Shown: positions 43,555-51,983, counted from the stretch's first letter. The stretch is 64,000 nt of DNA from Bradyrhizobium sp. 1(2017) (GCF_011602485.2 NZ_CP050022.2:2438001-2502000), one strand, 5' to 3'. The notes: a model not told the origin generated them from the letters alone. Program-made: numbers and translations.

Positions 43555-44067
43555 ATGTCTGACATGCCCGTCCCGTCCACACCGTCGCTGTGGCGCCGCG
43601 TCACGGCGGCCTATGCGAAATTGCTGCAATTCCTGCTGGCCGCCTGCGTCGGCATTCTGGTCATCCCGGTCACGCTGCAAATCGTCTCGCGCTACACGCC
43701 CTTCATCCCGTCCTATATCTGGACGGAGGAGATGGCGCGGTTCCTGTTCGTCTGGACGATCATGATCGGGGCCATGGTCGGGGTGCGGGAGGCGCAACAT
43801 TTCGAGGTCGACGTGTGGCCCGACCTGTCGCGGCGGTCGGAGGCTGCGGTGCGGATCCTGGCGCGGCTCGGCGTGCTGGCGCTGGCGCTGGTGTTCGTAT
43901 CGGCCGGTCTGGAGTTCACACGCTTTGCCTGGAACAGGACGTCGGAGCTGGCCGATCTGCCGCTTTGGCTGATTCACGTCGCCTGGCCCGTAGCCGGCGT
44001 GACGTGGATCGTCTTTGCGGGTGAACAGATCGTTGATGAAGTGCGGGTTCTGGTTGGGGCAAAGTGA
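43555..44067 (+). CDS. TRAP transporter small permease (DctQ family)
   Basis: A 170-residue protein with four transmembrane helices, typical of DctQ subunits (LLAACVGILVIPVTLQIVSRYTPFIPSYIWTEEMARFLFVWTIMIGAMVGVREAQHFEVDVWPDLSRR). It follows the binding-protein gene by 82 bp and overlaps the large permease start by four bases. DctQ supports the large subunit in the sodium-driven transport of organic acids. Confidence 0.92.
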   Translation: MSDMPVPSTPSLWRRVTAAYAKLLQFLLAACVGILVIPVTLQIVSRYTPFIPSYIWTEEMARFLFVWTIMIGAMVGVREAQHFEVDVWPDLSRRSEAAVRILARLGVLALALVFVSAGLEFTRFAWNRTSELADLPLWLIHVAWPVAGVTWIVFAGEQIVDEVRVLVGAK

Positions 44068-45386
44068 TGGGCGGCAATGTACTCTCGGCCGGACAGGCCG
44101 CGTTGGTGCTGTTCGGTGTCTTCGTCGGCCTGCTCATCGTGCGGGTGCCGGTCGCCTTCGCGCTCGGCCTTGCCTGTGTGCCGATCCTTCTGATCGAGCC
44201 TCATCTCTCGATGATGATGCTCGCGCAGGAAACCTTCAACGCCTACAATTCATTCATCCTGCTTGCGGTGCCGTTCTTCCTCTTGACGGCGAACCTGATG
44301 AGCATCGGCGGCATCACCGACCGTCTGGTGGCGCTGTCGCGCTCGATGGTCGGGCACTGGCCGGGATCTCTGGCGCAGATCAACGTCGTGCTGTCGGTGT
44401 TCTTTGCCGGCATCTCGGGCTCCTCCACCGCCGACGCGGCGAGCCAGTCCAAGATCTTCATCGACGCGCAGACCAAGGAGGGCTACGACCTCTCGTTCTC
44501 CATCGCCATCACCGCGGTTTCTGCGGTGCTTGCGGTCATCATTCCACCGTCGATCCTCATGATCGTCTGGGGCGGGCTGATCTCGACCTCGATTGCGGCG
44601 ATGTATCTGGCCGGCATCGTGCCGGGCCTGCTGATCGCGGGCGCACAGATGGCGACCGTGCACGTCTACGCGGTGCGCCGCGGCTACCCGACCTATCCGA
44701 AGGCGACCTGGGTCGACATGCGATGCGCCATCTGGCGGTCGATACCGGCGCTGATGACGCCGTTCATTATCGTTGGCGGCATTCTGCTCGGCTGGTTCAC
44801 CGCGACCGAGTCCGCCTGTGTCGCGGTGCTGTATTCCGTCGCGCTCTCCGCGTTCTTCTACCGCGAGACAGGGATACGCGAATTGTACAAGGCCTTGCTC
44901 GATACCGGGCGACTTGCCGGCGTGGCTCTGTTCTGCGTCGGCACCGCCAGCGCGTTCGGCTGGCTGCTGGCCTACTACAAGATTCCGCAGGAGCTGCTGG
45001 CCAACGTCTCGACATGGGGCATGGGTACGGTCACGGCCGGCTTCTTCATCGCCTTCTGCTTTCTGGTGGTGGGCTGCTTCCTGGATGCCATCCCGGCCAT
45101 CGTCATCGTCGGCACCGTGCTGGAGCCGCTGGCCAGGTCCGTCGATCTCCATCCGGTCCAGTTCGCGATCATCTCCATCATCTCGCTGGCCTTCGGACTG
45201 GTCACGCCGCCCTATGGTCTATGTCTGATGATCGCCTGTTCGATCGCCGGCGTGCGGCTTCGTTACGCGCTGAAGGACACGGTGATCATGCTGATCCCGA
45301 TGATGCTCGTACTGGCGGCCGTCATCGTCTGGCCGAGCGTGTCGCTGTTCCTGCCGCGTCTGATCGTGCCGGAGATGCTCAAATGA
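44064..45386 (+). CDS. TRAP transporter large permease (DctM family)
   Basis: A 440-residue membrane protein with about 12 helices, the transport subunit of the TRAP system. Typical blocks are GVFVGLLIVRVPVAFALGLACVPILLIEP, QTKEGYDLSFSIAITAVSAVLAVIIPPSILMIVWGGL, FFAGISGSSTADAASQSKI and FGLVTPPYGLCLMIACSIAGV. ATG 44064 overlaps the DctQ stop. A 9-bp hairpin follows the stop. Together the three genes form a complete sodium-coupled uptake system for an organic acid, possibly the acid used by the neighbouring dehydratase. Confidence 0.94.
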   Translation: MMGGNVLSAGQAALVLFGVFVGLLIVRVPVAFALGLACVPILLIEPHLSMMMLAQETFNAYNSFILLAVPFFLLTANLMSIGGITDRLVALSRSMVGHWPGSLAQINVVLSVFFAGISGSSTADAASQSKIFIDAQTKEGYDLSFSIAITAVSAVLAVIIPPSILMIVWGGLISTSIAAMYLAGIVPGLLIAGAQMATVHVYAVRRGYPTYPKATWVDMRCAIWRSIPALMTPFIIVGGILLGWFTATESACVAVLYSVALSAFFYRETGIRELYKALLDTGRLAGVALFCVGTASAFGWLLAYYKIPQELLANVSTWGMGTVTAGFFIAFCFLVVGCFLDAIPAIVIVGTVLEPLARSVDLHPVQFAIISIISLAFGLVTPPYGLCLMIACSIAGVRLRYALKDTVIMLIPMMLVLAAVIVWPSVSLFLPRLIVPEMLK

Positions 45387-45399
45387 GCGCGTGATGTGT

Positions 45400-45427
45400 G
45401 ATCCCGCGACCGTTGGGCCGCGGGATC
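45400..45427. terminator. Bidirectional hairpin between TRAP and serine hydrolase genes
   Basis: GATCCCGCG (45400-45408) and CGCGGGATC (45419-45427) enclose a 10-base loop. It lies between the convergent TRAP permease gene (stop 45386) and the serine hydrolase gene (stop 45439). Confidence 0.75.
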
Positions 45428-45438
45428 GATTCGTTTGG

Positions 45439-46713
45439 TTACAGATTGCTCTCGGTGATCGCAGCGTAGACTAAGCTGCGCAGCTCGCGGCGAAGCGGGT
45501 AGGCGCTCGACGGCAGCACCTGCGTCATGAAGATGGTGATCAACTCCTCGGCCGGGTCGATCCAGAACGAGGTCGTGGCCGCGCCGCCCCAATTGTACTC
45601 GCCTGCGCTTCCGGCGATCAGCGTCTCGGCCGGGCGCATGGTTACGGCAAAGCCGAGGCCGAAGCCGATGCCGTTGTAGGTCGCTTCCGAGAACAGCGAG
45701 CGCGAGACCTCGGGAAGGGCGCGTCCGCCCGGAATGTGGTTGCTCGTCATCAGCGCCAGCGTCTTCGGTCCGATCAGCCTGACGCCGCCGAGCTCGCCGC
45801 CGTTGAGCAGCGCGCGGCAGAAGGTGAGATAATCGGCGACGGTCGAGCAGAGGCCGCCGCCGCCCGAGATGAAGGAGGGCGGCGACAGGAACGAACTGGT
45901 GGTCGGATCGTCCTGCAGCGTCAGACCCTCGCGCCGCTGGCCCGCATGGAAAGTCATTCCGCCGCCTGGATCGGCGGAATAGCAGGCGGCAAAGCGATGC
46001 GCCTTGGAGGCCGGCACGTGGAAGTCGGTGTCGGTCATCCCGAGCGGATCGAGAATGCGTTGCTTCAGGAATTGCTCGAACGGCATGCCCGAGATCTTGC
46101 CGACGAGATAGCCGACCACGTCGGTCGCGACCGAATAGTTCCAGGAATCACCCGGTGAGAACTCCAGCGGAATCTTGGCAAGGGCCTCGATCATGGTCTG
46201 AAGCGTGCCTGACTTCTCGACCTCGCCGATCTTTTCGGCGCGATAGGCGGCATCGACATTGGAACGTTGCTGGAAGCCGTAGGTGAGGCCGGCGGTGTGC
46301 CGCAGGAGGTCGACGATCAGCATCGGCCGGGACGGCGGCCGGGTCAGGAAGGCCGGGGAGGTGCCGGCGACGAACACGCCAATGTCCTTCCATTCCGGAA
46401 TGTATTTGGCGACCGGCTCGTCGATCGCGACAAGACCTTCCTCGACCAGCATCATGAAGGCGACGCTGGTGAGCGGCTTGGTCATGGAATAGATGCGGTA
46501 GATGGTGTCGTCCTTGACCGCCAGCTTGCGCTCGACGTCGGCAAAGCCCTGCACCGAGCTGTGTGCGACCTTGCCGCGCCGGTAGACCAGCAGATGCGTG
46601 CCCGGAAAGCGGCCGGCGCCGATGTACCGGCTCTTCAGATGCGCATCGACGCGGTCGAGGGCGGCCTTGGACATGCCCACGGATTCGGGCGAGGCGGGGG
46701 TAGGGGCAAGCAT
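45439..46713 (-). CDS. Beta-lactamase family serine hydrolase
   Basis: A 424-residue class-C-like serine hydrolase/esterase. The catalytic S76-M-T-K79 motif is in YRIYSMTKPL and the tyrosine motif is in DSWNYSVATDVVGYL. The third conserved region appears near the C-terminus as NWGGAATTSFWIDP. There is no N-terminal signal peptide. Proteins of this kind are usually esterases or EstB-like enzymes acting on small esters, amides or lactones rather than true antibiotic lactamases. It is divergent from a ring-cleavage dioxygenase gene (174-bp gap), so an aromatic ester substrate is possible but unproven. Confidence 0.9.
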   Translation of the reverse strand: MLAPTPASPESVGMSKAALDRVDAHLKSRYIGAGRFPGTHLLVYRRGKVAHSSVQGFADVERKLAVKDDTIYRIYSMTKPLTSVAFMMLVEEGLVAIDEPVAKYIPEWKDIGVFVAGTSPAFLTRPPSRPMLIVDLLRHTAGLTYGFQQRSNVDAAYRAEKIGEVEKSGTLQTMIEALAKIPLEFSPGDSWNYSVATDVVGYLVGKISGMPFEQFLKQRILDPLGMTDTDFHVPASKAHRFAACYSADPGGGMTFHAGQRREGLTLQDDPTTSSFLSPPSFISGGGGLCSTVADYLTFCRALLNGGELGGVRLIGPKTLALMTSNHIPGGRALPEVSRSLFSEATYNGIGFGLGFAVTMRPAETLIAGSAGEYNWGGAATTSFWIDPAEELITIFMTQVLPSSAYPLRRELRSLVYAAITESNL

Positions 46714-46887
46714 GAGTTCCTCCGGGCAGTTTGTCAGGCGTTGATAGCCGAAATGGCGGCCTCATTCCAACCGGTCGCGCTTAACGCGAGCCGGCCCGCT
46801 GGTGTAGGCTGTACCCTGGAACGCCTCCAGAAAGTCCCGGGATTCCCGAGGGGGGGCCAACGAGAAAAACGCGAGGGCAAACGCATT

Positions 46888-47805
46888 ATGACCCAGTTCA
46901 ACGAGACCGAACTCACCGAAGCCGTCGTCAAGAGCTTCGACAACACGCCCAATCCGCGCGCGAAATTCCTGCTCCAGGAATTGGTGAAGTCGCTGCACGA
47001 TTTCGTGAGCAAGACGGGGCTCACCTTCGAGGAATGGGAATATGCCATCGATTTCCTCACTCGCACCGGCCAGAAATGCACCGAAACCCGGCAGGAATTC
47101 ATCCTCTTGTCCGACGTGCTCGGGGTCTCCATGCTGGTCGATGCGGTCAACCACAGGGATCGCGAGGGCGCGACCCAGACCACCGTGCTCGGCCCGTTCT
47201 ATGTTGGCGAGCACAAGGTGACCGCGCACGGTACCGACATCTCGCCGAACAACCAGACCGGCGAGCGGATGTTCGTGCAAAGCCGCGTCACCGACCTCAA
47301 AGGCAAGCCGCTGGCCGGCGTCCCCGTCGACGTCTGGCATGCCGATGATGACGGCTTCTATGATTCCCAGAAGCCGAACTATGACGAGGTCGGCGCGTCC
47401 GCGCGGGCGCGCTTCATCACGGATGGCGACGGCCGCTTCTTCTTCCGCACCATTCTGCCGTGCAGCTACCCGATCCCGACCGACGGTCCGGTCGGCGAGA
47501 TGATCGTGCAGACCAAGCGTCATCCGATGCGCCCGGCTCATGTGCACTTCCTGGTCAATGCGAAGGGCTATGAGCCGCTGATCACCCACGTCTTCATGGA
47601 CGGCGACAAATATCTGGATTCCGACGTTGTGTTCGGCGTGAAGGACGATCTCATCGCCAAGGTCGAGCCGCGGAACGATCTTGAGATGCCCGACGGCATT
47701 AAGGCAAACGGGCCGTGGCATCTGATGAGCTACGAATTCCATCTCAAGCCGGGTGGCGGGATGGCGCCGAAGCCGCTCGGGACGAAAGCGGCGGAGCCGG
47801 CATGA
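46888..47805 (+). CDS. Intradiol ring-cleavage dioxygenase (catechol / hydroxyquinol 1,2-dioxygenase)
   Basis: A 305-residue Fe(III) enzyme that opens catechol-type rings between the hydroxyls. The four iron ligands are Y158 (DDGFYDSQ), Y194 (PCSYPIP), H218 and H220 (RPAHVHFLV); their spacings of 36, 24 and 2 equal those of known catechol 1,2-dioxygenases. The N-terminal ~100 residues form the helical dimerisation domain (LLQELVKSLHDFVSKTGLTFEEWEYAIDFL). This start (ATG 46888) gives the normal family length; the frame is open far upstream but overlaps the divergent hydrolase. Choice between catechol and hydroxyquinol cannot be made by eye, though EFILLSDVLGVSMLVD leans to hydroxyquinol types. 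Confidence 0.93.
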   Translation: MTQFNETELTEAVVKSFDNTPNPRAKFLLQELVKSLHDFVSKTGLTFEEWEYAIDFLTRTGQKCTETRQEFILLSDVLGVSMLVDAVNHRDREGATQTTVLGPFYVGEHKVTAHGTDISPNNQTGERMFVQSRVTDLKGKPLAGVPVDVWHADDDGFYDSQKPNYDEVGASARARFITDGDGRFFFRTILPCSYPIPTDGPVGEMIVQTKRHPMRPAHVHFLVNAKGYEPLITHVFMDGDKYLDSDVVFGVKDDLIAKVEPRNDLEMPDGIKANGPWHLMSYEFHLKPGGGMAPKPLGTKAAEPA

Positions 47806-48003
47806 CGGCCACCGGGTTGGTGCGGCAGCCCAGGCGCGCACGACGTCCGCTGCGTTGGCTGACACCACCCACCGGCCTGTCTACCTAAGTATGGCCACTT
47901 CATACCTGCGCGCGATGGCACCGGCCAAGGGCTTGGTGCTATCGATACATCCAGCGTGAAAAGCAACGGAACCGGCCCTGCGAGCCGGCAGTTGCGGGAC
48001 AAG

Positions 48004-48033
48004 GCCGGCGGCGTAGCGCCCGCCGGCTTTTTT
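48004..48033 (+). terminator. Strong rho-independent terminator
   Basis: GCCGGCGG (48004-48011) pairs with CCGCCGGC (48020-48027), loop GCGTAGCG-like, and six T residues follow (48028-48033). It is 200 bp after the dioxygenase stop, too far to be an obvious match, so it may end an unrecognised transcript or a long 3' UTR. Confidence 0.85.
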
Positions 48034-48097
48034 CGATCGGGCGGCAGTTGGCCGCTCGATGGATGCTAACCGCCACGGTTGTTGCAGAGAGTATGCC

Positions 48098-48247
48098 ATG
48101 CAAAACATCGCCCATCTCCTGATGCGGTTCTGGCAGGCAAGCCAACCCGCGTCCAATCCCGAGACTGCGGAAATGGCTGAAACCCGAGATCGATCCAGCA
48201 TGGCCGATTTTGTCCGGATCCTGCAGGCCTACGATCAAGCCCAGTAG
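48098..48247 (+). CDS. Possible small protein, 49 residues
   Basis: An ORF starting at ATG 48098 (MQNIAHLLMRFWQASQPASNPETAEMAETRDRSSMADFVRILQAYDQAQ), after a weak GAGAG at 48086-48090. It has a natural-looking amphipathic N-terminus and no signal peptide. It follows a strong terminator, so it would start a new transcript. No family recognised; it could be chance. Confidence 0.35.
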   Translation: MQNIAHLLMRFWQASQPASNPETAEMAETRDRSSMADFVRILQAYDQAQ

Positions 48248-48416
48248 GGCAGAAGTTAGGGCTTCCGCGTCAGTCCGTGATGCCGACTGCGAGCAGACCA
48301 AAGCCAAGACCTGAGACGACACGCCGCCAGGTCTTACATCGACCACGTCCATTCAAGGTATTCGGGTCGATCGCTCCAGCATTCCAAGGCTGTGCAACGC
48401 AACATGCGTGGCACGA

Positions 48417-48620
48417 TCACCGATCATGGTTGGGAACCCATTCTTCCGCGGTCGCGTCCCAATGATGGGTGTCGTCGAAGTGTTTCCAGAGTGGCTGCTT
48501 CTGCTTGCTTCCGTCGTACTGTCGGTTTGGATGTGCGCGGAGCTGGACGACAAGCGTTCCAGCCTTCATCACCCATTCGCGAGCACTATATCGGGAGTTC
48601 CATCTGATTGCCGCGAGCAT
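48417..48620 (-). CDS. Small hypothetical protein, 67 residues, with strong ribosome-binding site
   Basis: The ATG at 48620 is preceded on the minus strand by AAGGAGG six bases upstream, a near-ideal Shine-Dalgarno. The product is MLAAIRWNSRYSAREWV followed by a polar segment rich in His, Trp, Gln and Lys (for example QLRAHPNRQYDGSKQKQPLWKHFDDTHHWDATAEEWVPNHDR), with no signal peptide or membrane helix. I recognise no family. It lies in a region of lower GC and mixed small frames between the dioxygenase and the kinase genes. The start signal argues for a real gene. Confidence 0.65.
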   Translation of the reverse strand: MLAAIRWNSRYSAREWVMKAGTLVVQLRAHPNRQYDGSKQKQPLWKHFDDTHHWDATAEEWVPNHDR

Positions 48621-48854
48621 TGGATGCCTCCTTCAAAGCAAGAAGCCATCGTCACATTAGCCCGGGCCAAGAGCCCAGGCATGTAAACTATTTCACAGAA
48701 GCTCAGCATCTTCGACATTGCCGGGGCGGTCACTTCGCGGCGACCGCGAGCAAATCATCGGCTTGCCCCTTCCGCCAAAGTGGCATCAGCAGCAATTTTC
48801 GGACGATGATATTGTCGCGCGGCGGCCAGAACCTGGGGTTCCGCCCTTTGCGCC

Positions 48855-50591
48855 CTAACGCGCGTGCAGCAGCGCCAGCAGAACGACGACCGCGCAGGCG
48901 AGCACCGCCGAGGTCAGCTTCCAGAACATCAGCGGGCTGCGCTCCAAAAGGGGCGTGATCCGGGTGTCGAGATAGGCTGGATTGGGCGTGCGAAGCTCGA
49001 AGACGAATTCCGAGAGATCTTCGTGCCGTTTGTAGGGATCGGGATGGAGCGCACGCTTGAGCGCGCCGTCCACCCAGGCCGGCACGTTGCGGTCGTCGTC
49101 GGCCGGGCGATACTGAAGCCTGCGCACGTCCGCCTTGCGTCGGATCCTCGCGACCTGGGTGCCATAGGGCAGCTTTCCCGTCAGCATCTGGTAGCAGATC
49201 ACGGCCAGCGAAAACATGTCGGAGCGCGGCGAGCCGCCCTGACCGAGAAAATACTCCGGCGCGGTGTACTGCACCGTTCCCAGGATTTCGTCCGCCGCCT
49301 CCGGCGGCGCGGCCTCCGCGACGCCGGCCACCCTGACCGATCCGAAGTCGATGATCTTGGCGGTGCCGGTCTTGTCGATCAGGATGTTGTCGGGCCTGAG
49401 ATCCTGATGCAGCATCTCCATGCGGTGGAAGGCGCGAAGGCCCGCGGCGATCTGCTCGATCAGGCCGCGGACGGTTTCGAGATCGGGGTGCGGATTGTCG
49501 GTCATCCACTGCCTCAAGGTCCGGCCCTCGACGAATTCGGTCGCAACGTAGAGGTAGCTGCGCCGCTTCGACTGCGACAGCGGCTTCAATACATGCGGAC
49601 TGTCGATGCGGCGCGCGATCCACTCCTCCATCAGGAAACGCTTGAGATAGGCGGCATTGTCGCGCAGGTCGATCGACGGAAGCTTGAGCGCAACCGGCTC
49701 CTCGGTCTCCACATCCAAGGCGAGATAAATATGGCTGCGGCTGCTGCCGTGAATTTCGCGCACAATGCGGTAGCCGTCCAGGATCGCGCGGGGCTCCGGC
49801 AGCGGAGGCAACGGCAATTGTGAGGTCTGATTGAAGATTCCGGCTGGCTCGCGCTGGGGCACCGCGTCGATCCGCAGGATCTGGACCGTGATGTTGTCAT
49901 CGCTGCCGCGCCGGTAGGCTTCCTCGACGATCGCCTTGGCCGCCCCGTCGAGCTCGGCTGCATGCTCGTTCAGCGCGCTCGTCACGAAGCGCGCGTCGAC
50001 GAATTCGTAGGCGCCGTCGGTCGCCAGCAGGAAGGTGTCGCCGGCTTCGATCTCGAAGGCCTGGTAGTCGATCTCGAGCTGCGGATTGATGCCGAGCGCG
50101 CGGCCGAGATAGGTCTGCTCCGAGGAGACGATGATCCGGTGATCGTCGGTCAGCTGCTCGAGCGCCTTGCCAGCGACGCGGTAGACGCGGCAATCGCCGA
50201 CATGGAAGATGTGCGCAGTGGTCGCCTTGATGACCATGGCGCTGAGGGTGCAGACATAGCCCTTGTCGCGGTCATAGGCATATTGGCTCTTGCGCGTCTG
50301 CGCATGCAGCCAGGAATTGGTGGCGTCGAGCACGCGGCGGGCGGACGTCTTCACGGTCCAGGATTCCGACGTGCAGTAATAGTCCATCAGGAAGCTCTTG
50401 ACCGCCGACTCGCTGGCGATCTGGCTCACTGCGCTCGAGGAGATGCCGTCGGCGAGGACGGCCGCGATGCCCTTCAGGCTGAGCAGCGGCTCCTCCGGAA
50501 TGAGGACGCCGTGAAAATCCTGGTTGATGGGCTTGCGGCCCTTGTCGGAATGCTGGCCGACCGAGATCAGGAGACCGGGGGGCATCGTCAT
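48855..50591 (-). CDS. PP2C phosphatase / Ser-Thr protein kinase fusion with C-terminal membrane anchor
   Basis: A 578-residue protein (ATG 50591; GTG 50594 is possible). Numbering counts from the GTG. Residues ~1-245 are a PP2C phosphatase with metal ligands D26 (NQDF), D49-G50 (LADG), D193-G194 (ATDGAYEF) and D232-D233-N234 (SDDNIT). A proline-rich linker (LPLPPLPEP) leads to a protein kinase (~270-545) with K304 (ALKLPS), the catalytic loop H396-Q-D398-L-R-P-D-N403 (HQD in place of HRD) and D416-F-G. One helix at ~555-575 anchors the protein. Kinase and phosphatase in one chain could set the phosphorylation of a membrane target. The FocA/NirC channel gene lies directly upstream on the same strand and nitrate genes follow, a neighbourhood also remembered from Pseudomonas nas clusters. 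Confidence 0.9.
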   Translation of the reverse strand: MTMPPGLLISVGQHSDKGRKPINQDFHGVLIPEEPLLSLKGIAAVLADGISSSAVSQIASESAVKSFLMDYYCTSESWTVKTSARRVLDATNSWLHAQTRKSQYAYDRDKGYVCTLSAMVIKATTAHIFHVGDCRVYRVAGKALEQLTDDHRIIVSSEQTYLGRALGINPQLEIDYQAFEIEAGDTFLLATDGAYEFVDARFVTSALNEHAAELDGAAKAIVEEAYRRGSDDNITVQILRIDAVPQREPAGIFNQTSQLPLPPLPEPRAILDGYRIVREIHGSSRSHIYLALDVETEEPVALKLPSIDLRDNAAYLKRFLMEEWIARRIDSPHVLKPLSQSKRRSYLYVATEFVEGRTLRQWMTDNPHPDLETVRGLIEQIAAGLRAFHRMEMLHQDLRPDNILIDKTGTAKIIDFGSVRVAGVAEAAPPEAADEILGTVQYTAPEYFLGQGGSPRSDMFSLAVICYQMLTGKLPYGTQVARIRRKADVRRLQYRPADDDRNVPAWVDGALKRALHPDPYKRHEDLSEFVFELRTPNPAYLDTRITPLLERSPLMFWKLTSAVLACAVVVLLALLHAR

Positions 50592-50603
50592 CACCGGGAG
50601 AGA

Positions 50604-50642
50604 GGAGCCTCACCCTGGCCGGGCGAGGCTCCCCTGTCGAGA
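50604..50642 (-). terminator. Hairpin between the channel gene and the kinase-phosphatase gene
   Basis: GGAGCCTC (50604-50611) and GAGGCTCC (50635-50642) form an 8-bp stem. On the minus strand it follows the FocA/NirC-type stop (50652) by ~10 bases, so it may partly terminate or stabilise that transcript and lower expression of the kinase. Confidence 0.55.
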
Positions 50643-50651
50643 CGTGTTTGA

Positions 50652-51491
50652 TCAGGCTGCAACGCGGGGCTTCGCGACCTTGTCGACCTGGCGCTTCGGC
50701 TTGGTCATGACATGCGTGGTGTAGAGAGTCATGCCGGTGAAGGCGAGGCCGCCGACGAGGTTGCCGAGCACGGTCGGGATCTCGTTCCAGATCAGGTAGT
50801 CCATGATCGAGAACTTCGCGCCGAGCATCAGGCCTGACGGGAACAGGAACATGTTCACCACGGAATGCTCGAACACCATGTAGAAGAACACCAGGATCGG
50901 CATCCACATCGCGATGACCTTGCCGGGGACCGAGGTCGAGATCATGGCACCGACGACGCCGGTCGAGACCATCCAGTTGCAGAGCATGCCGCGCAGGAAC
51001 AGCGTCGCCATGCCGGCCGCGCCGTGGGCGGCATAGCCGAGAGTTCGGCCTTCACCGATATTGCCGATGGCCGCACCGACCTTGTCGGGCGCCTGGGTGA
51101 AGCCGAATGTCGTGACGAAGGCCATCATGAAGGCCACGGTGAAGGCGCCGGCGAAATTGCCGACAAAGACGAGGCCCCAATTGCGCAGCACGCCGCCAAG
51201 GGTGACACCCGGACGCTTGTCGATCAGCGCGAGCGGCGAGAGCACGAACACGCCGGTCAGGAGGTCGAAGCCCAGGAGGTACAGCATGACGAAGCCGACG
51301 GGAAATAGAAGCGCGCCGACCAGCGGCTGGCCCGTGTTCACGTTGATCGTCACGGCGAACCAGGCCGCGAGCGCCAGGATGGCGCCGGCCATGTAGGCGC
51401 GGATGATGGTATCCCGGGTGGACATGAAGATCTTGGACTCGCCTGCATCCACCATCTTGGTGACGAATTCCGAAGGCGCGAGATACGACAT
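50652..51491 (-). CDS. Formate/nitrite transporter family channel (FocA/NirC)
   Basis: A 279-residue FNT-family pentameric channel protein for formate, nitrite or related anions, with about six helices (FFAVTINVNTGQPLVGALLFPVGFVMLYLLGFDLLTGVFVLSP-like central region). FNT signatures include FDLLTGVF, RNWGLVFVGNFAGAF and LCNWMVSTGVVG, and the pore region around VFEHSVVNMFLFPSG holds the conserved histidine. ATG 51491 follows GGTTCCTTTGC-type sequence (minus strand) with a weak ribosome-binding site. Its position beside nitrate assimilation genes suggests nitrite transport. It is divergent from nrtABC with a ~690-bp control region between. Confidence 0.92.
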   Translation of the reverse strand: MSYLAPSEFVTKMVDAGESKIFMSTRDTIIRAYMAGAILALAAWFAVTINVNTGQPLVGALLFPVGFVMLYLLGFDLLTGVFVLSPLALIDKRPGVTLGGVLRNWGLVFVGNFAGAFTVAFMMAFVTTFGFTQAPDKVGAAIGNIGEGRTLGYAAHGAAGMATLFLRGMLCNWMVSTGVVGAMISTSVPGKVIAMWMPILVFFYMVFEHSVVNMFLFPSGLMLGAKFSIMDYLIWNEIPTVLGNLVGGLAFTGMTLYTTHVMTKPKRQVDKVAKPRVAA

Positions 51492-51855
51492 CAATGGTTC
51501 CTTTGCTTCGTAAGTGAGATCGACACACCCTCCAGCGAGAGCGCGGCTGAACGTCTTGGGCCGTGCGGGCCGGCCTGCCGCGCACGAGAGCTATTGGAAA
51601 GTCTGGAAGCCTTGAGGATCGAAGCCCTTGGGAATCGCGTCACGACGACCGAGAGAGCCGCGAAGCAGTCGGGCTTCCGGAATGCAGCCGCCAGCGGCTG
51701 CAGCAATGCGGCAAAGCCGCAGGTCTTCGTTGACGACAACGAGGAAAGCAAGTTGCGTGCCGTCTCGGGCCGCCTGAAAAAGTTAGTGATATCAACGGGA
51801 TGAGTATCCGCCCGGATAGTTTCTGATGCGCCCTCCGGCCTGTTGCATGAGCTAA

Positions 51856-51889
51856 TGCACAAGCTTTGTGCGCCGCACAAAGATTGAGC
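51856..51889. promoter_or_regulatory. NtrC-type upstream activating site(s) of nrtABC
   Basis: TGCACAAGCTTTGTGC at 51856-51871 fits the NtrC consensus GCAC-N7-GTGC. It overlaps a second palindrome TTGTGCGCCGCACAA (51866-51880) and a degenerate site GCACAAAGATTGAGC (51875-51889). A very similar block lies upstream of narK. The centre of the second palindrome is 124 bp upstream of the -12 element. Confidence 0.65.
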
Positions 51890-51983
51890 AGGCAGCAAAT
51901 TCCGCGAGCGGAAAGGGTCTGCGTCAGTCTGGCGCATGCCGCTTAAGAATATGATTTTTCTTCGCTTTTTCCGTCGTCAGCCT

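Noticed and set aside
45439..46713. Antibiotic-resistance beta-lactamase
   Set aside because: It has SxxK and YxxA-type motifs but no signal peptide, and its overall look is that of the esterase branch, so a resistance role is not supported.
48098..48354. Several overlapping minus-strand and plus-strand frames between the dioxygenase and kinase genes
   Set aside because: Only the frame at 48417-48620 has a good ribosome-binding site. A 137-codon minus frame (47939-48352) has none and runs through the terminator.
48408..48686. 92-codon plus-strand frame overlapping the 67-residue minus gene
   Set aside because: No ribosome-binding site, and it is antisense to a better-supported small gene.
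51594..51803. 69-codon plus-strand frame in the control region upstream of nrtA
   Set aside because: TTG start without a convincing ribosome-binding site; the region is better explained as leader and promoter DNA.
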